Positions 6,897 to 17,119 of a stretch of DNA of 64,000 nucleotides are shown in pieces. Both the position numbers and the translations under genes were made by a program. The stretch is from an uncultured Pelagibacteraceae bacterium (lineage in GTDB: Bacteria; Pseudomonadota; Alphaproteobacteria; Pelagibacterales; Pelagibacteraceae), in the NCBI GenBank assembly GCA_902615435.1, contig CACMOZ010000004.1, positions 1 through 64,000 of the forward strand, given 5' to 3'. The first letter of the stretch is position 1. The number at the start of each line of letters is the position of its first letter. The notes below the pieces were generated by a model. That model was not told where the DNA came from. It was given only the letters and a program-made list of their open reading frames with translations, and did no database searches.

Positions 6897-7850
6897 ATGG
6901 ATAGAATATTAATTTATAATTCTGGTGGTGGATTAGGCGACTCTATTCAAATAATCCCATTAATATTGAGTCTAAAAAATCATTTTAAAAAATCAAAAAT
7001 TTTATATTTAGGAGCTCATCCCAACCACTTTGAAGGAAGGCTTAAAGAGTATAATATAAAAGTAGAATCATTAAAATTAAATTTAAAATATTTTGGTTTT
7101 AGATGGTGGCACTTCTTTTTCGTTAGAAGAAATTTTAAAAGAAAAAATTATCTAAAATTTGATTTAATCATCGATCTTCAGTCTAAATTAAGAAATTCTT
7201 TAATTCTTAAAAGGATTCCACATAATAATTTTTATTCAACTACTCTATTCAATATTTTTTCAACGAAAAAAATTAGATTTAAATCTAAGGATCATCTAGA
7301 AAATTTAAGTAATTTTTTAAATGACAAAATTAAAAAGATAAATTTCGATTGTAGTAAATTACCAAAAAATTTATTGAATGAAGCAAAAAAATTGCTTCCA
7401 AAAAATAATTATATAGGTTTTTCAATTACGCAAGGTAATGAATATAGAAAAAAAAGTTGGTCAATCTATAAATTTATCTCACTTGCAAATAAATCTTTAA
7501 TTAAAGATAAGGTTCCAGTATTTTTTATTGAAAAAAATCAAGAACACATTATTGAAAAAATTAAAAGTCAAGTACCGTCTGCTATTTTTCCAGAGACAGT
7601 TTCTGAATTATCATGCCCTGCTCTTGTTACTGCTCTTTCTTCAAGATTAGATCAAGCTGTCTCGATTGATAATGGCGTGATGCATATGATGGGTCTAGCT
7701 AATATTCCTATGATAGTTTTGTTTGGTCCAACTAATTCTGAAAAATTTGCACCAAAAAATAATTTTACAAAAATTTTGGATAGTAAAAAAATTTCAAAAA
7801 CTAAAGATATTGAGACTATTACTGTAGAAGAAGTTTATAATTTAATTTAA
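6897..7850 (+). CDS. Glycosyltransferase family 9 (heptosyltransferase-like)
   Basis: The product has 317 residues. The N-terminus ILIYNSGGGLGDSIQIIPLI is the GT9 signature, where one Gly-Asp pair binds the acceptor side. The C-terminal half has IDNGVMHMMGLANIPMIVLFGPT, the nucleotide-sugar site typical of LPS heptosyltransferases. It transfers an NDP-sugar to a lipid-linked or LPS-core acceptor at the inner face of the membrane; the sugar is not known. Its stop codon shares TTAA with the convergent CinA-like gene. A second GT9 lies at 51590-52522. Confidence 0.85.
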   Translation: MDRILIYNSGGGLGDSIQIIPLILSLKNHFKKSKILYLGAHPNHFEGRLKEYNIKVESLKLNLKYFGFRWWHFFFVRRNFKRKNYLKFDLIIDLQSKLRNSLILKRIPHNNFYSTTLFNIFSTKKIRFKSKDHLENLSNFLNDKIKKINFDCSKLPKNLLNEAKKLLPKNNYIGFSITQGNEYRKKSWSIYKFISLANKSLIKDKVPVFFIEKNQEHIIEKIKSQVPSAIFPETVSELSCPALVTALSSRLDQAVSIDNGVMHMMGLANIPMIVLFGPTNSEKFAPKNNFTKILDSKKISKTKDIETITVEEVYNLI

Positions 7851-8605
7851 AGCTTTAAAATTTTAATTTTTTTTAACTTAACTAGTTTATTTAATTCAAT
7901 ATTTACTTTTTTAAGTTTTGATACTGAACTAGACCTTGTAACTATGGCTACTCCAATTTTTCCAAGTCTAAAGAAGGGGTAACTACCGATATCGACATAC
8001 TTTTTATATTTTTTTTGTATTAACCCCAGTTGTTTAGAAATATTACTCTCAACAGTATATAGGTTTAAAGTTCGACTATGTATTTTTAATCCTCTAACTA
8101 AATATCTTTTACAATTTTCAATCATTGAATTTAAAATGGAGGGTACACCAGGAAGAGATAAAACATTTTTAATTATAAATCCCGGGGCTGAACTAGAAGG
8201 ATTATAAATTAATTTTGAACCTTTAGGCATTTTTGCCATTTTTTTTCGTCCGTCATTGAATTTTTTTTTACCATAATATGTTTCTAAAATTTTATAAGCT
8301 TCTTTATTATACTCATACTTAACTTTAAAAGCTTTAGAAATTGATTTTGCAGTAATATCATCATGTGTTGGCCCTATACCACCTGTCGTAAAAATGTAAT
8401 TATATTTTTTTGATAAAATTTGGATACTTTCAATAATTATCTTTTCTGCATCAGGAACTATTCTAACCTCCTCTACAGTAATACCACATTTTGAATTCAA
8501 CCAATTTGAAATAAAATTAATATTTTTATCTTGCGTTCGTCCAGAAAGTATCTCATTTCCAATAATTAAAATTGCAGCATTTACTTTTTTTATTTTTTTC
8601 TTCAT
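7847..8605 (-). CDS. CinA-like molybdopterin-binding domain protein
   Basis: The product has 252 residues. GNEILSGRTQD (16-26) and TGGIGPTHDDIT (74-85) are the two signatures of the MoaB/Mog-like domain of CinA, and LPGVPSI follows near residue 155. The C-terminal amidase (PncC, NMN deamidase) half of full-length CinA is absent, as in many short alphaproteobacterial homologues. Such proteins are linked to nucleotide-metabolite clean-up (ADP-ribose or NAD-related), not to competence as first named. The start is 17 bases from the divergent sfsA start. Confidence 0.8.
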   Translation of the reverse strand: MKKKIKKVNAAILIIGNEILSGRTQDKNINFISNWLNSKCGITVEEVRIVPDAEKIIIESIQILSKKYNYIFTTGGIGPTHDDITAKSISKAFKVKYEYNKEAYKILETYYGKKKFNDGRKKMAKMPKGSKLIYNPSSSAPGFIIKNVLSLPGVPSILNSMIENCKRYLVRGLKIHSRTLNLYTVESNISKQLGLIQKKYKKYVDIGSYPFFRLGKIGVAIVTRSSSVSKLKKVNIELNKLVKLKKIKILKL

Positions 8606-8622
8606 AGAGGTATAAATATTAT

Positions 8623-9318
8623 ATGAAATTTAAAAATAAATTAATATCAGGACGATTTAAAAAAAGATATAAAAGATTTTTTGTTGATGTAAAAATCAAT
8701 AGTCAAGTTATAACAGCTCATTGTCCAAATACTGGCTCTATGTTCGGGCTATTAAAGGAAAGTAATAAAGTTTGGCTTAGTAAATCAAATAATCCAAATC
8801 GTAAACTTAAATATACTTTAGAAATTATTGAAGATAATAAATCAAAAGTTGGTGTGAATACACATTTAACGAATAAAATAGTTCTTCATGCTCTTCAAAA
8901 TAATCTAATCAAAGATTTCAACGGTGTTTTAGAAATAAAACCTGAAGTAAAATTTGGACCAAATACAAGATTTGATTTTCTTTTAAAAGATAAAAAAACT
9001 AAGACTTTCCTTGAGGTTAAAAATGTGACCTTATCAAGAAAAAAAGATATTGCTGAATTTCCAGATGCAGTAACAACTAGAGGTCTTAAACATATAACTG
9101 AACTTTTAAAAGCAAGTAAAAAAGGTTATAAGATTTTTATTCTTTACTTAATACAAAGAGATGATTGCAAATCATTTAGAATAGCTAAAGATATAGATCC
9201 AGATTATGCAAATGCATTGGTGAAAGCTGTTAAAAAAAAACTAAATATCCTTTGCTATGATTGTAAATTTTCCTCAAAAGGAATAAAACTCAATAACAAA
9301 ATAAAATTAATTAAATGA
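8623..9318 (+). CDS. sfsA: DNA/RNA nuclease SfsA
   Basis: The product has 231 residues, the normal SfsA length. Family marks are the OB-like N-terminus with GRFKKRYKRF and AHCPNTGSMFGL, then FGPNTRFDFLL and FLEVKNVTLSR, where the D and E-x-K form a PD-(D/E)xK nuclease centre, and FPDAVTTRGLKH. The gene was named for sugar-fermentation stimulation, but the domain is a nuclease. The stop overlaps the map start by four bases. The start follows a short divergent spacer with AGAGG. Confidence 0.92.
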   Translation: MKFKNKLISGRFKKRYKRFFVDVKINSQVITAHCPNTGSMFGLLKESNKVWLSKSNNPNRKLKYTLEIIEDNKSKVGVNTHLTNKIVLHALQNNLIKDFNGVLEIKPEVKFGPNTRFDFLLKDKKTKTFLEVKNVTLSRKKDIAEFPDAVTTRGLKHITELLKASKKGYKIFILYLIQRDDCKSFRIAKDIDPDYANALVKAVKKKLNILCYDCKFSSKGIKLNNKIKLIK

Positions 9319-10061
9319 GTAAAAATATTAAAGAAGCATTTGAAAAAACTAAAATTGCTGGTTCGATTGCAGCTGGCGCATTAGACGAAGTAGAAAAAAT
9401 TATAAAACCAGGTATTTCAACAGAAAAAATTGATAAAATTTGTTATGAGTTTATTAATGACCATCAAGCTTACTCTGCGCCATTGTTTTATAGAGGGTTT
9501 CCAAAGTCTTGCTGTACTTCTGCAAATCACGTTGTGTGTCACGGTATACCCTCAGATAAGATTTTAAGAGACGGAGATATTGTGAATGTTGACGTCACAG
9601 CTTTTAAAGAAGGTTGGCATGGAGACACTAGCAGAATGTTTAAGATAGGTGAAGTTTCAATCAAAGCAGAAAAATTAATTAACACCACTTATGAGTCTAT
9701 GATGAAAGCAATTAGTATTGTTAAAGAAGGAATCCACATAGGTGATATAGGTTCAACAATTCAGACTCACGTTGAAGCAGAGGGATTTTCAGTAGTTCAA
9801 GATTTTTGTGGACATGGAATTGGACAAACATTTCACAAAGAACCAAATGTCCTACATTATGGAGAAAAAGGTACAGGTGAAAAGTTAAAGGAAGGTATGA
9901 TATTTACTATAGAACCTATGATAAATCTTGGTAATTATGAGACCAAAACTTTAAATGATGGTTGGACTGCTGTTACAAAAGATAAATCATTGTCAGCACA
10001 ATTTGAACATACAATAGGTGTAACAAAAGATGGTTGTGAAATTTTTACTCAATCAAATTAA
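9315..10061 (+). CDS. map: Methionine aminopeptidase, type I
   Basis: The enzyme removes the initiator Met from nascent proteins. The product has 248 residues with all five metal ligands: D93 (NVDVTAF), D104 (HGDTSRMF), H167 (GHGIGQTFH), E200 (TIEPMI) and E231 (QFEHTIGV). There is no N-terminal zinc-finger extension, so this is the short bacterial class. It is translationally coupled to sfsA and followed 15 bases later by purB. Confidence 0.96.
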   Translation: MSKNIKEAFEKTKIAGSIAAGALDEVEKIIKPGISTEKIDKICYEFINDHQAYSAPLFYRGFPKSCCTSANHVVCHGIPSDKILRDGDIVNVDVTAFKEGWHGDTSRMFKIGEVSIKAEKLINTTYESMMKAISIVKEGIHIGDIGSTIQTHVEAEGFSVVQDFCGHGIGQTFHKEPNVLHYGEKGTGEKLKEGMIFTIEPMINLGNYETKTLNDGWTAVTKDKSLSAQFEHTIGVTKDGCEIFTQSN

Positions 10062-10075
10062 GTTTTTAAAGTTTT

Positions 10076-11371
10076 ATGATTGAAAGATATACAAGGAAAG
10101 AACTTAAAAATATTTGGGAAGACCATAATAGATACTCAATATGGCTTGAAATTGAACTTTTGGCTGCTGAGGCAATGGAAAAATTTAAAATTATTCCTAA
10201 AGGTGTTGTAAAGAAAATAAGATTGAAAGCTAAAATTAATCCAAAGCGAATTTTACAAATCGAGGAAAAGGTAAAACATGATATAATTGCTTTTTTAACC
10301 TCTATTACTGAAAAAGTTGGAAAAGATGCAAGGCACTTGCATAAAGGTATGACCTCTTCAGATGTTTTAGATACATGTTTTAATCTTCAATTAAAACAGT
10401 CAGGGGAAATATTATTAGATGATATTAATAAATTACTTCGATCAATTAAAACACAAGCTATTAAACATAAATATACTTTATGTATAGGAAGAAGCCACGG
10501 AATTCATGCAGAGCCGATAACCTTCGGATTAAAAATGTTAACCTTTTATCAAGAATTTTTAAGAAACAAAAAACGATTGATAAATTCTATTAAAGAAATT
10601 TCCACTTGTGCAATTTCAGGTGCTGTTGGGACTTTCGCAAATATTGATCCTAGAGTAGAAAATTATGTCGCAAAAAAATTAAAACTTAATGTTGAGCCTA
10701 TTTCAACTCAGATAATCCCTAGAGATAGACACGCACAATTTTTTTCTACTTTAGGGATCATTGCAAGTTCAATTGAAAGATTTGCAATTGAAATAAGACA
10801 TCTCCAGAGAACAGAAGTTTTAGAAGTTGAAGAATTTTTTGGAAAAAAACAAAAAGGATCTTCAGCGATGCCACACAAAAAAAATCCAATTTTAAGTGAG
10901 AACTTAACCGGTTTAGCAAGATTGATTAGGTCAAGCGTTATTCCAGCATTGGAAAATGTTGCTTTATGGCATGAAAGGGATATTTCTCATTCTGCAGTTG
11001 AACGTAATATTGGCCCTGATACTACTATAGCATTAGATTTTGCTCTAAATAGATTGAGTAATGTTGTAAAAAACTTAAATGTTTACCCTAAAAAAATGAG
11101 AAAAAATTTAGAAATGACTAATGGAATTTTATTTTCACAAAGAATACTTTTAGAATTAACATCAGTGGGTTTTACTAGAGAACAGTCTTACAAAATTGTT
11201 CAAAAAAATGCAATGCAAGCTTGGAAGGAAAATTCTTCATTTTTTGATAAAATAGTATCTGACAAAAAAATTATAAATAAAATACCTGTTAATAAAATTA
11301 AAAAACTATTTGATTTTAGTTACCATACAAAAAAAATTAATATAATTTTTAAAAGAAGTCTAAAAAATTAA
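10076..11371 (+). CDS. purB: Adenylosuccinate lyase
   Basis: The enzyme cleaves SAICAR to AICAR and adenylosuccinate to AMP plus fumarate. The product has 431 residues. It has the fumarase/aspartase superfamily signature GSSAMPHKKNP (261-271) in the mobile catalytic loop, RSHGIHAEP (139-147) with the general-acid His141, and TSSDVLDT at about 93-100. It opens a purine run (purB-purC-purS-purQ-purL) in which all genes are spaced by 5 bases or fewer or overlap, so one transcript is likely. Confidence 0.96.
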   Translation: MIERYTRKELKNIWEDHNRYSIWLEIELLAAEAMEKFKIIPKGVVKKIRLKAKINPKRILQIEEKVKHDIIAFLTSITEKVGKDARHLHKGMTSSDVLDTCFNLQLKQSGEILLDDINKLLRSIKTQAIKHKYTLCIGRSHGIHAEPITFGLKMLTFYQEFLRNKKRLINSIKEISTCAISGAVGTFANIDPRVENYVAKKLKLNVEPISTQIIPRDRHAQFFSTLGIIASSIERFAIEIRHLQRTEVLEVEEFFGKKQKGSSAMPHKKNPILSENLTGLARLIRSSVIPALENVALWHERDISHSAVERNIGPDTTIALDFALNRLSNVVKNLNVYPKKMRKNLEMTNGILFSQRILLELTSVGFTREQSYKIVQKNAMQAWKENSSFFDKIVSDKKIINKIPVNKIKKLFDFSYHTKKINIIFKRSLKN

Positions 11372-11375
11372 TTTA

Positions 11376-12170
11376 ATGAATAAAGGTAAAAAACTATATG
11401 AAGGTAAGGCTAAAATTCTTTATGAGACAAAAGATAAAGATATAGTCATCCAGCATTTTAAAGATGACGCAACAGCATTTAATAATCAAAAAAAAGCTAA
11501 AGTTGAAGGTAAAGGAGTTTTAAATAATAGAATCTCAGAACATATTTTAACTAACCTATCTCAGTGCGGAATTAAAACACACTTCATTAAAAGATTAAAC
11601 ATGAGGGAACAACTTATTAGAAAGGCTGAAATCTTTCCTATTGAATTTATAGTAAGAAATATAGCCACAGGATCTTTAACTAAAAGACTTGGCATTCCTG
11701 AAGGAACAGTACTAGAGCATCCGCTATTGGAATATTGTTTTAAAAAAGATGATTTGAACGATCCATTAATTTCAAAAGAACATATTTTTTCTTTTGGTTG
11801 GGCTACAAAAAAAGAAATAAGTGAGATTAATAAAATGACGTTAAGAATTAATGATTTATTGGTAGGTATGTTTAGGGGAATAGGTATTAAACTTGTGGAT
11901 TTCAAAATTGAATATGGAAAAGCTTGGAATAAAGAAAATGAGGAAAAAGAAATAGTTCTAGCTGATGAAATAAGTCCAGATACATGTCGATTATGGGACT
12001 CAAAAACTGAAAAAAAACTTGATAAAGACAGGTTTAGAAAAGATTTAGGAAATATAATTCAAGGTTATCAGGAAGTGGCAAGAAGATTAGGTATTATGCC
12101 TGAAGAAACAAATATAAGTGAAGTCAATTTTGGTAAAACTATTCCAATAAAATTCAAAAAAAAAAAATAA
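11376..12170 (+). CDS. purC: Phosphoribosylaminoimidazole-succinocarboxamide synthase
   Basis: The enzyme joins CAIR and aspartate with ATP to give SAICAR. The product has 264 residues, with the start KLYEGKAKILYET, then EFIVRNIATGSL, KLVDFKIEYG and ADEISPDTCRLWD, all diagnostic of SAICAR synthetase. Its product is the substrate of purB just upstream. It sits 4 bases after purB and 1 base before the purS start. Confidence 0.96.
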   Translation: MNKGKKLYEGKAKILYETKDKDIVIQHFKDDATAFNNQKKAKVEGKGVLNNRISEHILTNLSQCGIKTHFIKRLNMREQLIRKAEIFPIEFIVRNIATGSLTKRLGIPEGTVLEHPLLEYCFKKDDLNDPLISKEHIFSFGWATKKEISEINKMTLRINDLLVGMFRGIGIKLVDFKIEYGKAWNKENEEKEIVLADEISPDTCRLWDSKTEKKLDKDRFRKDLGNIIQGYQEVARRLGIMPEETNISEVNFGKTIPIKFKKKK

Positions 12171-12171
12171 A

Positions 12172-12414
12172 TTGAAATTTTCTGTAACAGTCACTCTAAA
12201 AAAAGATGTATTAGATCCTCAAGGTAAAGTTGTACTAAATACTTTAATAAATATGGGAATGAATAATCTTAAAAATATAAGACAAGGAAAACACTTTGAA
12301 ATAGAGGTTGATGAAAAGAAACAATCTGAAGCTGAAAAAAAAATCGATGAAATGTGCAAAAAACTTCTGGTAAATCTTATAATTGAAGATTACACAATTA
12401 CAAAAATTTCATGA
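12172..12414 (+). CDS. purS: FGAM synthase subunit PurS (TTG start)
   Basis: PurS is the 80-residue subunit that links PurL and PurQ in the FGAM synthase complex and helps channel ammonia. The sequence shows VTVTLKKDVLDPQGK and IRQGKHFEIEV, typical of the family. No ATG or GTG is in place; the reading frame starts at TTG one base after the purC stop, so translation probably depends on coupling. Its end overlaps purQ by four bases. Confidence 0.93.
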   Translation: MKFSVTVTLKKDVLDPQGKVVLNTLINMGMNNLKNIRQGKHFEIEVDEKKQSEAEKKIDEMCKKLLVNLIIEDYTITKIS

Positions 12415-13088
12415 AATCTTCTGTAATAGTTTTTCCTGGCTCAAATTGTGATAGAGATATTGGAGTTGCTTTAGAAAAAATGCAATTTAAAAATCAAATG
12501 GTTTGGCATAAAGAAACCAAATTACCTAAATCAGACTTAATAGTTATCCCTGGCGGTTTTTCTTATGGTGATTATTTAAGATCAGGAGCGATTGCTGGAA
12601 AATCTTTAATAATAGAAGAAGTTGTTAAAGCTGCTAATTCAGGGTGTTTAATTTTGGGAATTTGTAATGGATTTCAAATTTTGACTGAAACCGGACTTCT
12701 TGAAGGCACATTATTAAAAAATAAAAACTTAAAATTTATTAATAAAGATGTTTATGTAAAAGTTTTTAATAATAATACAAAATTCACAAATAAGTATAAA
12801 AAACACCAAATTTTGAAAATTAATATTGCCCATAACGAGGGAAATTATTTTACGGACACTAAACACTTAGATAAATTAAAAAACGAAAATCTAATTGCAT
12901 TCAGATATTGTGATGAAATTGGAAATATAGACGACAAATCTAATCCAAATGGTTCTTTAGAGAGTATTGCAGGAATTTTTAATGATAACAAAAATATTCT
13001 TGGGATGATGCCTCATCCTGAAAGAATGGTTGATGAAATTATATCTAATAATGATGGAGTAAATTTATTCTCAAGTTTGTTTAATTGA
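12411..13088 (+). CDS. purQ: FGAM synthase glutaminase subunit PurQ
   Basis: This class I glutamine amidotransferase supplies ammonia to PurL. The product has 225 residues, with the nucleophile C85 in [10 protein letters not shown] and the His-Glu pair H202/E204 in [16 protein letters not shown] opens the protein as in other PurQ. It overlaps purS by 4 bases and is followed after one base by purL. Confidence 0.96.
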   Translation: MKSSVIVFPGSNCDRDIGVALEKMQFKNQMVWHKETKLPKSDLIVIPGGFSYGDYLRSGAIAGKSLIIEEVVKAANSGCLILGICNGFQILTETGLLEGTLLKNKNLKFINKDVYVKVFNNNTKFTNKYKKHQILKINIAHNEGNYFTDTKHLDKLKNENLIAFRYCDEIGNIDDKSNPNGSLESIAGIFNDNKNILGMMPHPERMVDEIISNNDGVNLFSSLFN

Positions 13089-13089
13089 T

Positions 13090-15270
13090 ATGGAAATTTC
13101 AAATCAAATAATAGAAAAACATGGTTTAAAAATTGATGAATATGAAAATATTAAAAAATTACTAAAAAGAGAACCAAACTTATTAGAACTTGGAATTTTT
13201 TCAGCAATGTGGAATGAACATTGTTCATACAAATCATCAAGAATTCATTTGAAAAAATTACCAACTAAAGGAAAACATGTAATACAAGGCCCAGGAGAAA
13301 ACGCAGGAGTTATAGATATAGGAGATGATGATGCAATAGTATTTAAAATTGAAAGTCATAATCACCCCTCTTATATTGAACCTTACCAAGGCGCAGCTAC
13401 AGGAGTAGGAGGAATTTTAAGAGATGTATTTACCATGGGTGCTAGACCAATAGCATTGCTTAACTCAATTCATTTTGGTGCACCGGATCATCCAAAAACT
13501 AAAAGTCTTTTGAACGGTGTTGTTTCAGGTATCGGAGGTTATGGAAATTGTATTGGTATACCCACTGTGGCTGGTGAAACCAAGTTTAATGAAACTTATA
13601 ACGAGAATATTCTCGTTAATGCAATGGCGGTAGGTCATGCAAAAAAAAATAAAATTTTTTATTCTAAGGCAAAAGGAGTCAACAAATCTGTTGTTTATGT
13701 AGGGTCAAAAACCGGAAGAGATGGAATTCATGGAGCATCCATGGCTTCTGCCGAATTCGACGAAAATTCTGAGGAAAAAAAACCAACTGTTCAAGTAGGT
13801 GATCCTTTTACTGAAAAACTTTTAATGGAAGCATGTTTAGAATTAATGAGGGATAATTCGATTATTTCTATACAAGATATGGGTGCTGCTGGATTAACTT
13901 CTTCCAGTGTTGAGATGGCCTCCAAAGGCTCTCTTGGAATAGAGCTTGAGCTTGATAAAGTTCCTTGTAGAGAGGAAAACATGACTCCTTACGAAATGAT
14001 GTTATCAGAAAGTCAGGAGAGAATGCTTATAATTCTTGAAGATGGAAAAGAAAAAGCAGCTAAAAAAATTTTTGACAAATGGGATTTAGATTTTGTGGTA
14101 ATTGGGAAAACTGTTAATACCAATAATCTTACTCTGAAATTTCATAATAAAGTTGTAGGAGAAATTCCTATTGATGCTCTTGCTACTAAAGCACCAATAT
14201 ACGATAGAAAATGGATAAGAAAAAAAACTAAAAAAGAAAAAATTGATTTAAAAAAACTTAGAAAAATAACTATTGAGGAGTCTTTAGTTAAGATATTATC
14301 CAGTCCAAACCATTCAAATAAAAGTTGGGTAACTAATCAATACGATCAGATGGTAATGTGTGATACAGCGCAAAAATCTGGATCTGATGCTGCTATAATT
14401 AGAGTTCATAATAAGGATAAAGCTATTGCAGTATCAGTTGACTCCTCAGCTAACTATTGCAAATCTCATCCTATCACAGGAGGAAAATTAATAGTCTGTG
14501 AAAATTGGAGAAATTTAATTACAGTTGGAGCAAAACCAATCGCAATTACTAACTGTTTGAATTTTGGTAATCCAGAAAATGAGGAAGTTATGGGAGAATT
14601 TGCTGAATGTTTAGAAGGTATCAAAGAAGCCTGCGAATTTCTAAATTATCCTGTAGTTTCAGGTAATGTATCTTTTTATAACGGGACAAATAAAAAAAAT
14701 ATTTATCCTACACCTGTGATTGGTGGCGTGGGTTTGATAAATAATTTTCTAAAACCAATTAATCATATACTTAAAAAAGAAAATAGTAGTCTTTTTCTTA
14801 TAGGAAAAACATTTGGACATTTAGAACAAAGTTGTTTTTTAAAAGAAAATTATCAAATTTTTGATGGCATGCCTCCAGAAGTTAATCTTCTAAATGAAAA
14901 AAACAATGGAGAAACATTATTAAAATTAATAAAAAATAACTTGGTTTTATCATCTCATGATGTTTCAAATGGTGGTCTAATTGTAACACTATCTGAGATG
15001 GCTGTTTTATCAGAATATGGTGTTAAAATAAAAAAACCAAAGATTTTAACTAATCTATTCAATTACTTTTTCGGTGAAGACCAAGCCAGATATGTCGTAG
15101 AAATTGAAAAGAAAAACACAAGTAAAGCTGAAAAAATAATGAAAGATAATGATATTTATTTTGAAAATATTGGTTATACACAAAAAGAAATCTTTGAAAT
15201 TGAGGGTGAGTTAAAAATTAGCATCAAAGATTTATTTAAAATAAACAATGAATGGTATAATAAGTATTAA
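13090..15270 (+). CDS. purL: FGAM synthase subunit PurL (small type)
   Basis: PurL makes formylglycinamidine ribonucleotide from FGAR, ATP and ammonia. At 726 residues it is the short PurL that needs separate PurS and PurQ, both encoded just before it. Visible marks are [12 protein letters not shown] near residue 40, [10 protein letters not shown] near 90 (substrate and metal), [14 protein letters not shown], and the second-half repeat with SSHDVSNGG. The stop shares a base with the BolA start. Confidence 0.97.
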   Translation: MEISNQIIEKHGLKIDEYENIKKLLKREPNLLELGIFSAMWNEHCSYKSSRIHLKKLPTKGKHVIQGPGENAGVIDIGDDDAIVFKIESHNHPSYIEPYQGAATGVGGILRDVFTMGARPIALLNSIHFGAPDHPKTKSLLNGVVSGIGGYGNCIGIPTVAGETKFNETYNENILVNAMAVGHAKKNKIFYSKAKGVNKSVVYVGSKTGRDGIHGASMASAEFDENSEEKKPTVQVGDPFTEKLLMEACLELMRDNSIISIQDMGAAGLTSSSVEMASKGSLGIELELDKVPCREENMTPYEMMLSESQERMLIILEDGKEKAAKKIFDKWDLDFVVIGKTVNTNNLTLKFHNKVVGEIPIDALATKAPIYDRKWIRKKTKKEKIDLKKLRKITIEESLVKILSSPNHSNKSWVTNQYDQMVMCDTAQKSGSDAAIIRVHNKDKAIAVSVDSSANYCKSHPITGGKLIVCENWRNLITVGAKPIAITNCLNFGNPENEEVMGEFAECLEGIKEACEFLNYPVVSGNVSFYNGTNKKNIYPTPVIGGVGLINNFLKPINHILKKENSSLFLIGKTFGHLEQSCFLKENYQIFDGMPPEVNLLNEKNNGETLLKLIKNNLVLSSHDVSNGGLIVTLSEMAVLSEYGVKIKKPKILTNLFNYFFGEDQARYVVEIEKKNTSKAEKIMKDNDIYFENIGYTQKEIFEIEGELKISIKDLFKINNEWYNKY

Positions 15271-15500
15271 TGCCGTTACCAATTGAAGAAATTAAAAAAT
15301 TGATAAAAGAGTCTATTCCTGATGCCTCAATCGAAATAAAGGACTTAATGGGTGACAGTAATCACTATAGTGCTACGATTAAGTCATCTAAGTTCAATAA
15401 TATAAGCAAAATTGAACAACACAAACTTGTATATAAATCTTTAAAAGGTAAGATGGGTAATGAATTACACGCATTATCAATTACTACAGAGGGAAAATAA
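15270..15500 (+). CDS. BolA-family protein
   Basis: The product has 76 residues: a KH-like fold with GDSNHYSATI and the C-terminal HALSITT, whose His serves as the Fe-S ligand in BolA-glutaredoxin heterodimers. It overlaps by one base both the purL stop and the start of the monothiol glutaredoxin, its usual partner. The pair acts in iron-sulfur cluster handling and iron sensing. It is closer to the short IbaG/YrbA type than to long BolA. Confidence 0.9.
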   Translation: MPLPIEEIKKLIKESIPDASIEIKDLMGDSNHYSATIKSSKFNNISKIEQHKLVYKSLKGKMGNELHALSITTEGK

Positions 15501-15817
15501 TGGAAATTAATAAAAAGATTGAAAGTCTTATAAGCGAAAATGATGTTTGTTTATTTATGAAAGGGACCCCAGATGCTCCACAATGTGGATTTTCAATGGC
15601 CGTTTCTAATGTTTTAAAACATTTAAATATAAACTTTAAAGGAATAAATGTTCTTGAAGATGAAAATTTGAGACAAGGTATTAAAGATTATAGTGACTGG
15701 CCGACAATTCCACAACTTTACGTCAAAAAAGAATTTATAGGAGGATGTGATATTATTAAAGAAATGTTTGAAAAAGGTGAGTTGAAAAAACTTTTTGAAC
15801 AAAAAAAAATAATTTAA
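15500..15817 (+). CDS. grxD: Monothiol glutaredoxin (Grx4 type)
   Basis: The product has 105 residues. The active site C29-G-F-S32 lies in MKGTPDAPQCGFS, the CGFS signature of Fe-S carrier glutaredoxins, followed by WPTIPQLYV and FIGGCDII, which bind glutathione. It transfers [2Fe-2S] clusters together with BolA encoded immediately upstream. The gene ends directly against the convergent methyltransferase, with no untranslated spacer. Confidence 0.95.
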   Translation: MEINKKIESLISENDVCLFMKGTPDAPQCGFSMAVSNVLKHLNINFKGINVLEDENLRQGIKDYSDWPTIPQLYVKKEFIGGCDIIKEMFEKGELKKLFEQKKII

Positions 15818-16438
15818 TTATCTAGATAATAGCTTTCTTATTTTTTTACTAAAATATTTTTTGATTAAACTAAAAAATTGGATCTTTTTATCACTATCAT
15901 TTTTAAATTCATCACTAATTTCAAATTCTATTTTATTCTTCCAAAATAATTCTAACACAAAACTTTCTCTAAATTTATCTGATAGTATTTTTCCTGAAGC
16001 AACCGATAAAAATGGTTCAAGACTTTGAGTTCTTCTACATGCTATTAGTTTTTTTTTTGTATCATCAAAAACAAACCACCAGATGTGATCAGTTACATTT
16101 TCAAAAATTAAATTATCGCCTAACCTAGTTGGTAATTCAATGTATCCTTGGCTTGAAATCCTTTCAATTTCACTAATAAAAAATGGGAAGTCTTCAACAT
16201 GTTCTATCACATGACTTGCGATAACAAAGTCAAATTCTTTATTTTCAAACGGAAGTTTCTTATCTTTAATTTGTACAAATTTTTTTTTATCTTTATAAAA
16301 TTCAGAAAAGTCTTGAACGTCAGCAATATATCCAGCTTTTTCATGAGCCGTAAAGCCACAGCCTATGTCTAAAACTTTCCAATTAGCGTTTTGAACCAAT
16401 AGCTTATTAATTTCTCTTAAGGATGTTCTTTCTATCAA
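15818..16438 (-). CDS. SAM-dependent methyltransferase
   Basis: The product has 206 residues with motif I WKVLDIGCGFTAHE (about 20-33) and FDFVIASHVIEHVED, the methyltransferase-11 pattern including the IEH motif. The middle has ELPTRLGDN and HIWWFVFDD, seen in methyltransferases associated with surface glycans, but no substrate can be named. It lies 6 bases downstream of rpsD on the same strand and may be co-transcribed with it. Confidence 0.7.
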   Translation of the reverse strand: MIERTSLREINKLLVQNANWKVLDIGCGFTAHEKAGYIADVQDFSEFYKDKKKFVQIKDKKLPFENKEFDFVIASHVIEHVEDFPFFISEIERISSQGYIELPTRLGDNLIFENVTDHIWWFVFDDTKKKLIACRRTQSLEPFLSVASGKILSDKFRESFVLELFWKNKIEFEISDEFKNDSDKKIQFFSLIKKYFSKKIRKLLSR

Positions 16439-16444
16439 AATAAA

Positions 16445-17062
16445 TTATCTAGAATAATATTCAATTACTAAATTTGGTTCCATTATTACTGGGAAAGGAA
16501 CTTCCGAAAACTTTGGAGTTCTTACAAGTTTTGCAGTTTTATTTTTATCGTCTAACTTGATATACTCAGGAACGTCTCTTTCTTTGCTTTGTAAAGAACC
16601 ATCGATTACAGTTAGTTTTTTCGATTTTTCTCTAATTTCTATGAGGTCTGTACTCTTAACAACATAACTTGATATATTAACTCTTCTATTATTAACCTTA
16701 ATGTGTCCGTGATTAATCATTTGTCTTGCTGCAAAAACAGTTGGAGCAAATTTAGCTCTATATATAACTGTATCTAATCTACTTTCTAATAAAGCAATTA
16801 AATTTTCAGTCGTATCTCCTCTCTTTGAAAGAGCTTTTCTATAAATATTTCTAAATTGCCTTTCATTAATATTTCCGTAGTAAGCTTTTAATTTTTGTTT
16901 TGCTTGTAATTGAACGCCGTAATCAGTTGGTTTACCTTTTTTATTTTGTCCATGCTGTCCTGGAGGATATGCTCTTGAATTAAATGGGCTTTTAGGTCTT
17001 CCCCAAATATTTGCTTTTAACCTTCGATCAACTTTGTGTTTAGATTTTAGTCTTTTTGTCAT
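16445..17062 (-). CDS. rpsD: 30S ribosomal protein S4
   Basis: S4 nucleates 30S assembly by binding the 5' domain of 16S rRNA. The product has 205 residues, with the alphaproteobacterial start [15 protein letters not shown], then PPGQHG, and the S4 RNA-binding domain at about 95-155 ([30 protein letters not shown]). The end VIEYYSR is typical. The gene stands alone, outside the alpha operon, as in many alphaproteobacteria. Confidence 0.97.
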   Translation of the reverse strand: MTKRLKSKHKVDRRLKANIWGRPKSPFNSRAYPPGQHGQNKKGKPTDYGVQLQAKQKLKAYYGNINERQFRNIYRKALSKRGDTTENLIALLESRLDTVIYRAKFAPTVFAARQMINHGHIKVNNRRVNISSYVVKSTDLIEIREKSKKLTVIDGSLQSKERDVPEYIKLDDKNKTAKLVRTPKFSEVPFPVIMEPNLVIEYYSR

Positions 17063-17119
17063 ATTTAATATTTCAGTGTTTATAAGCTTTAGTTTTGATT
17101 TGTCAATTAAGCTTTAATG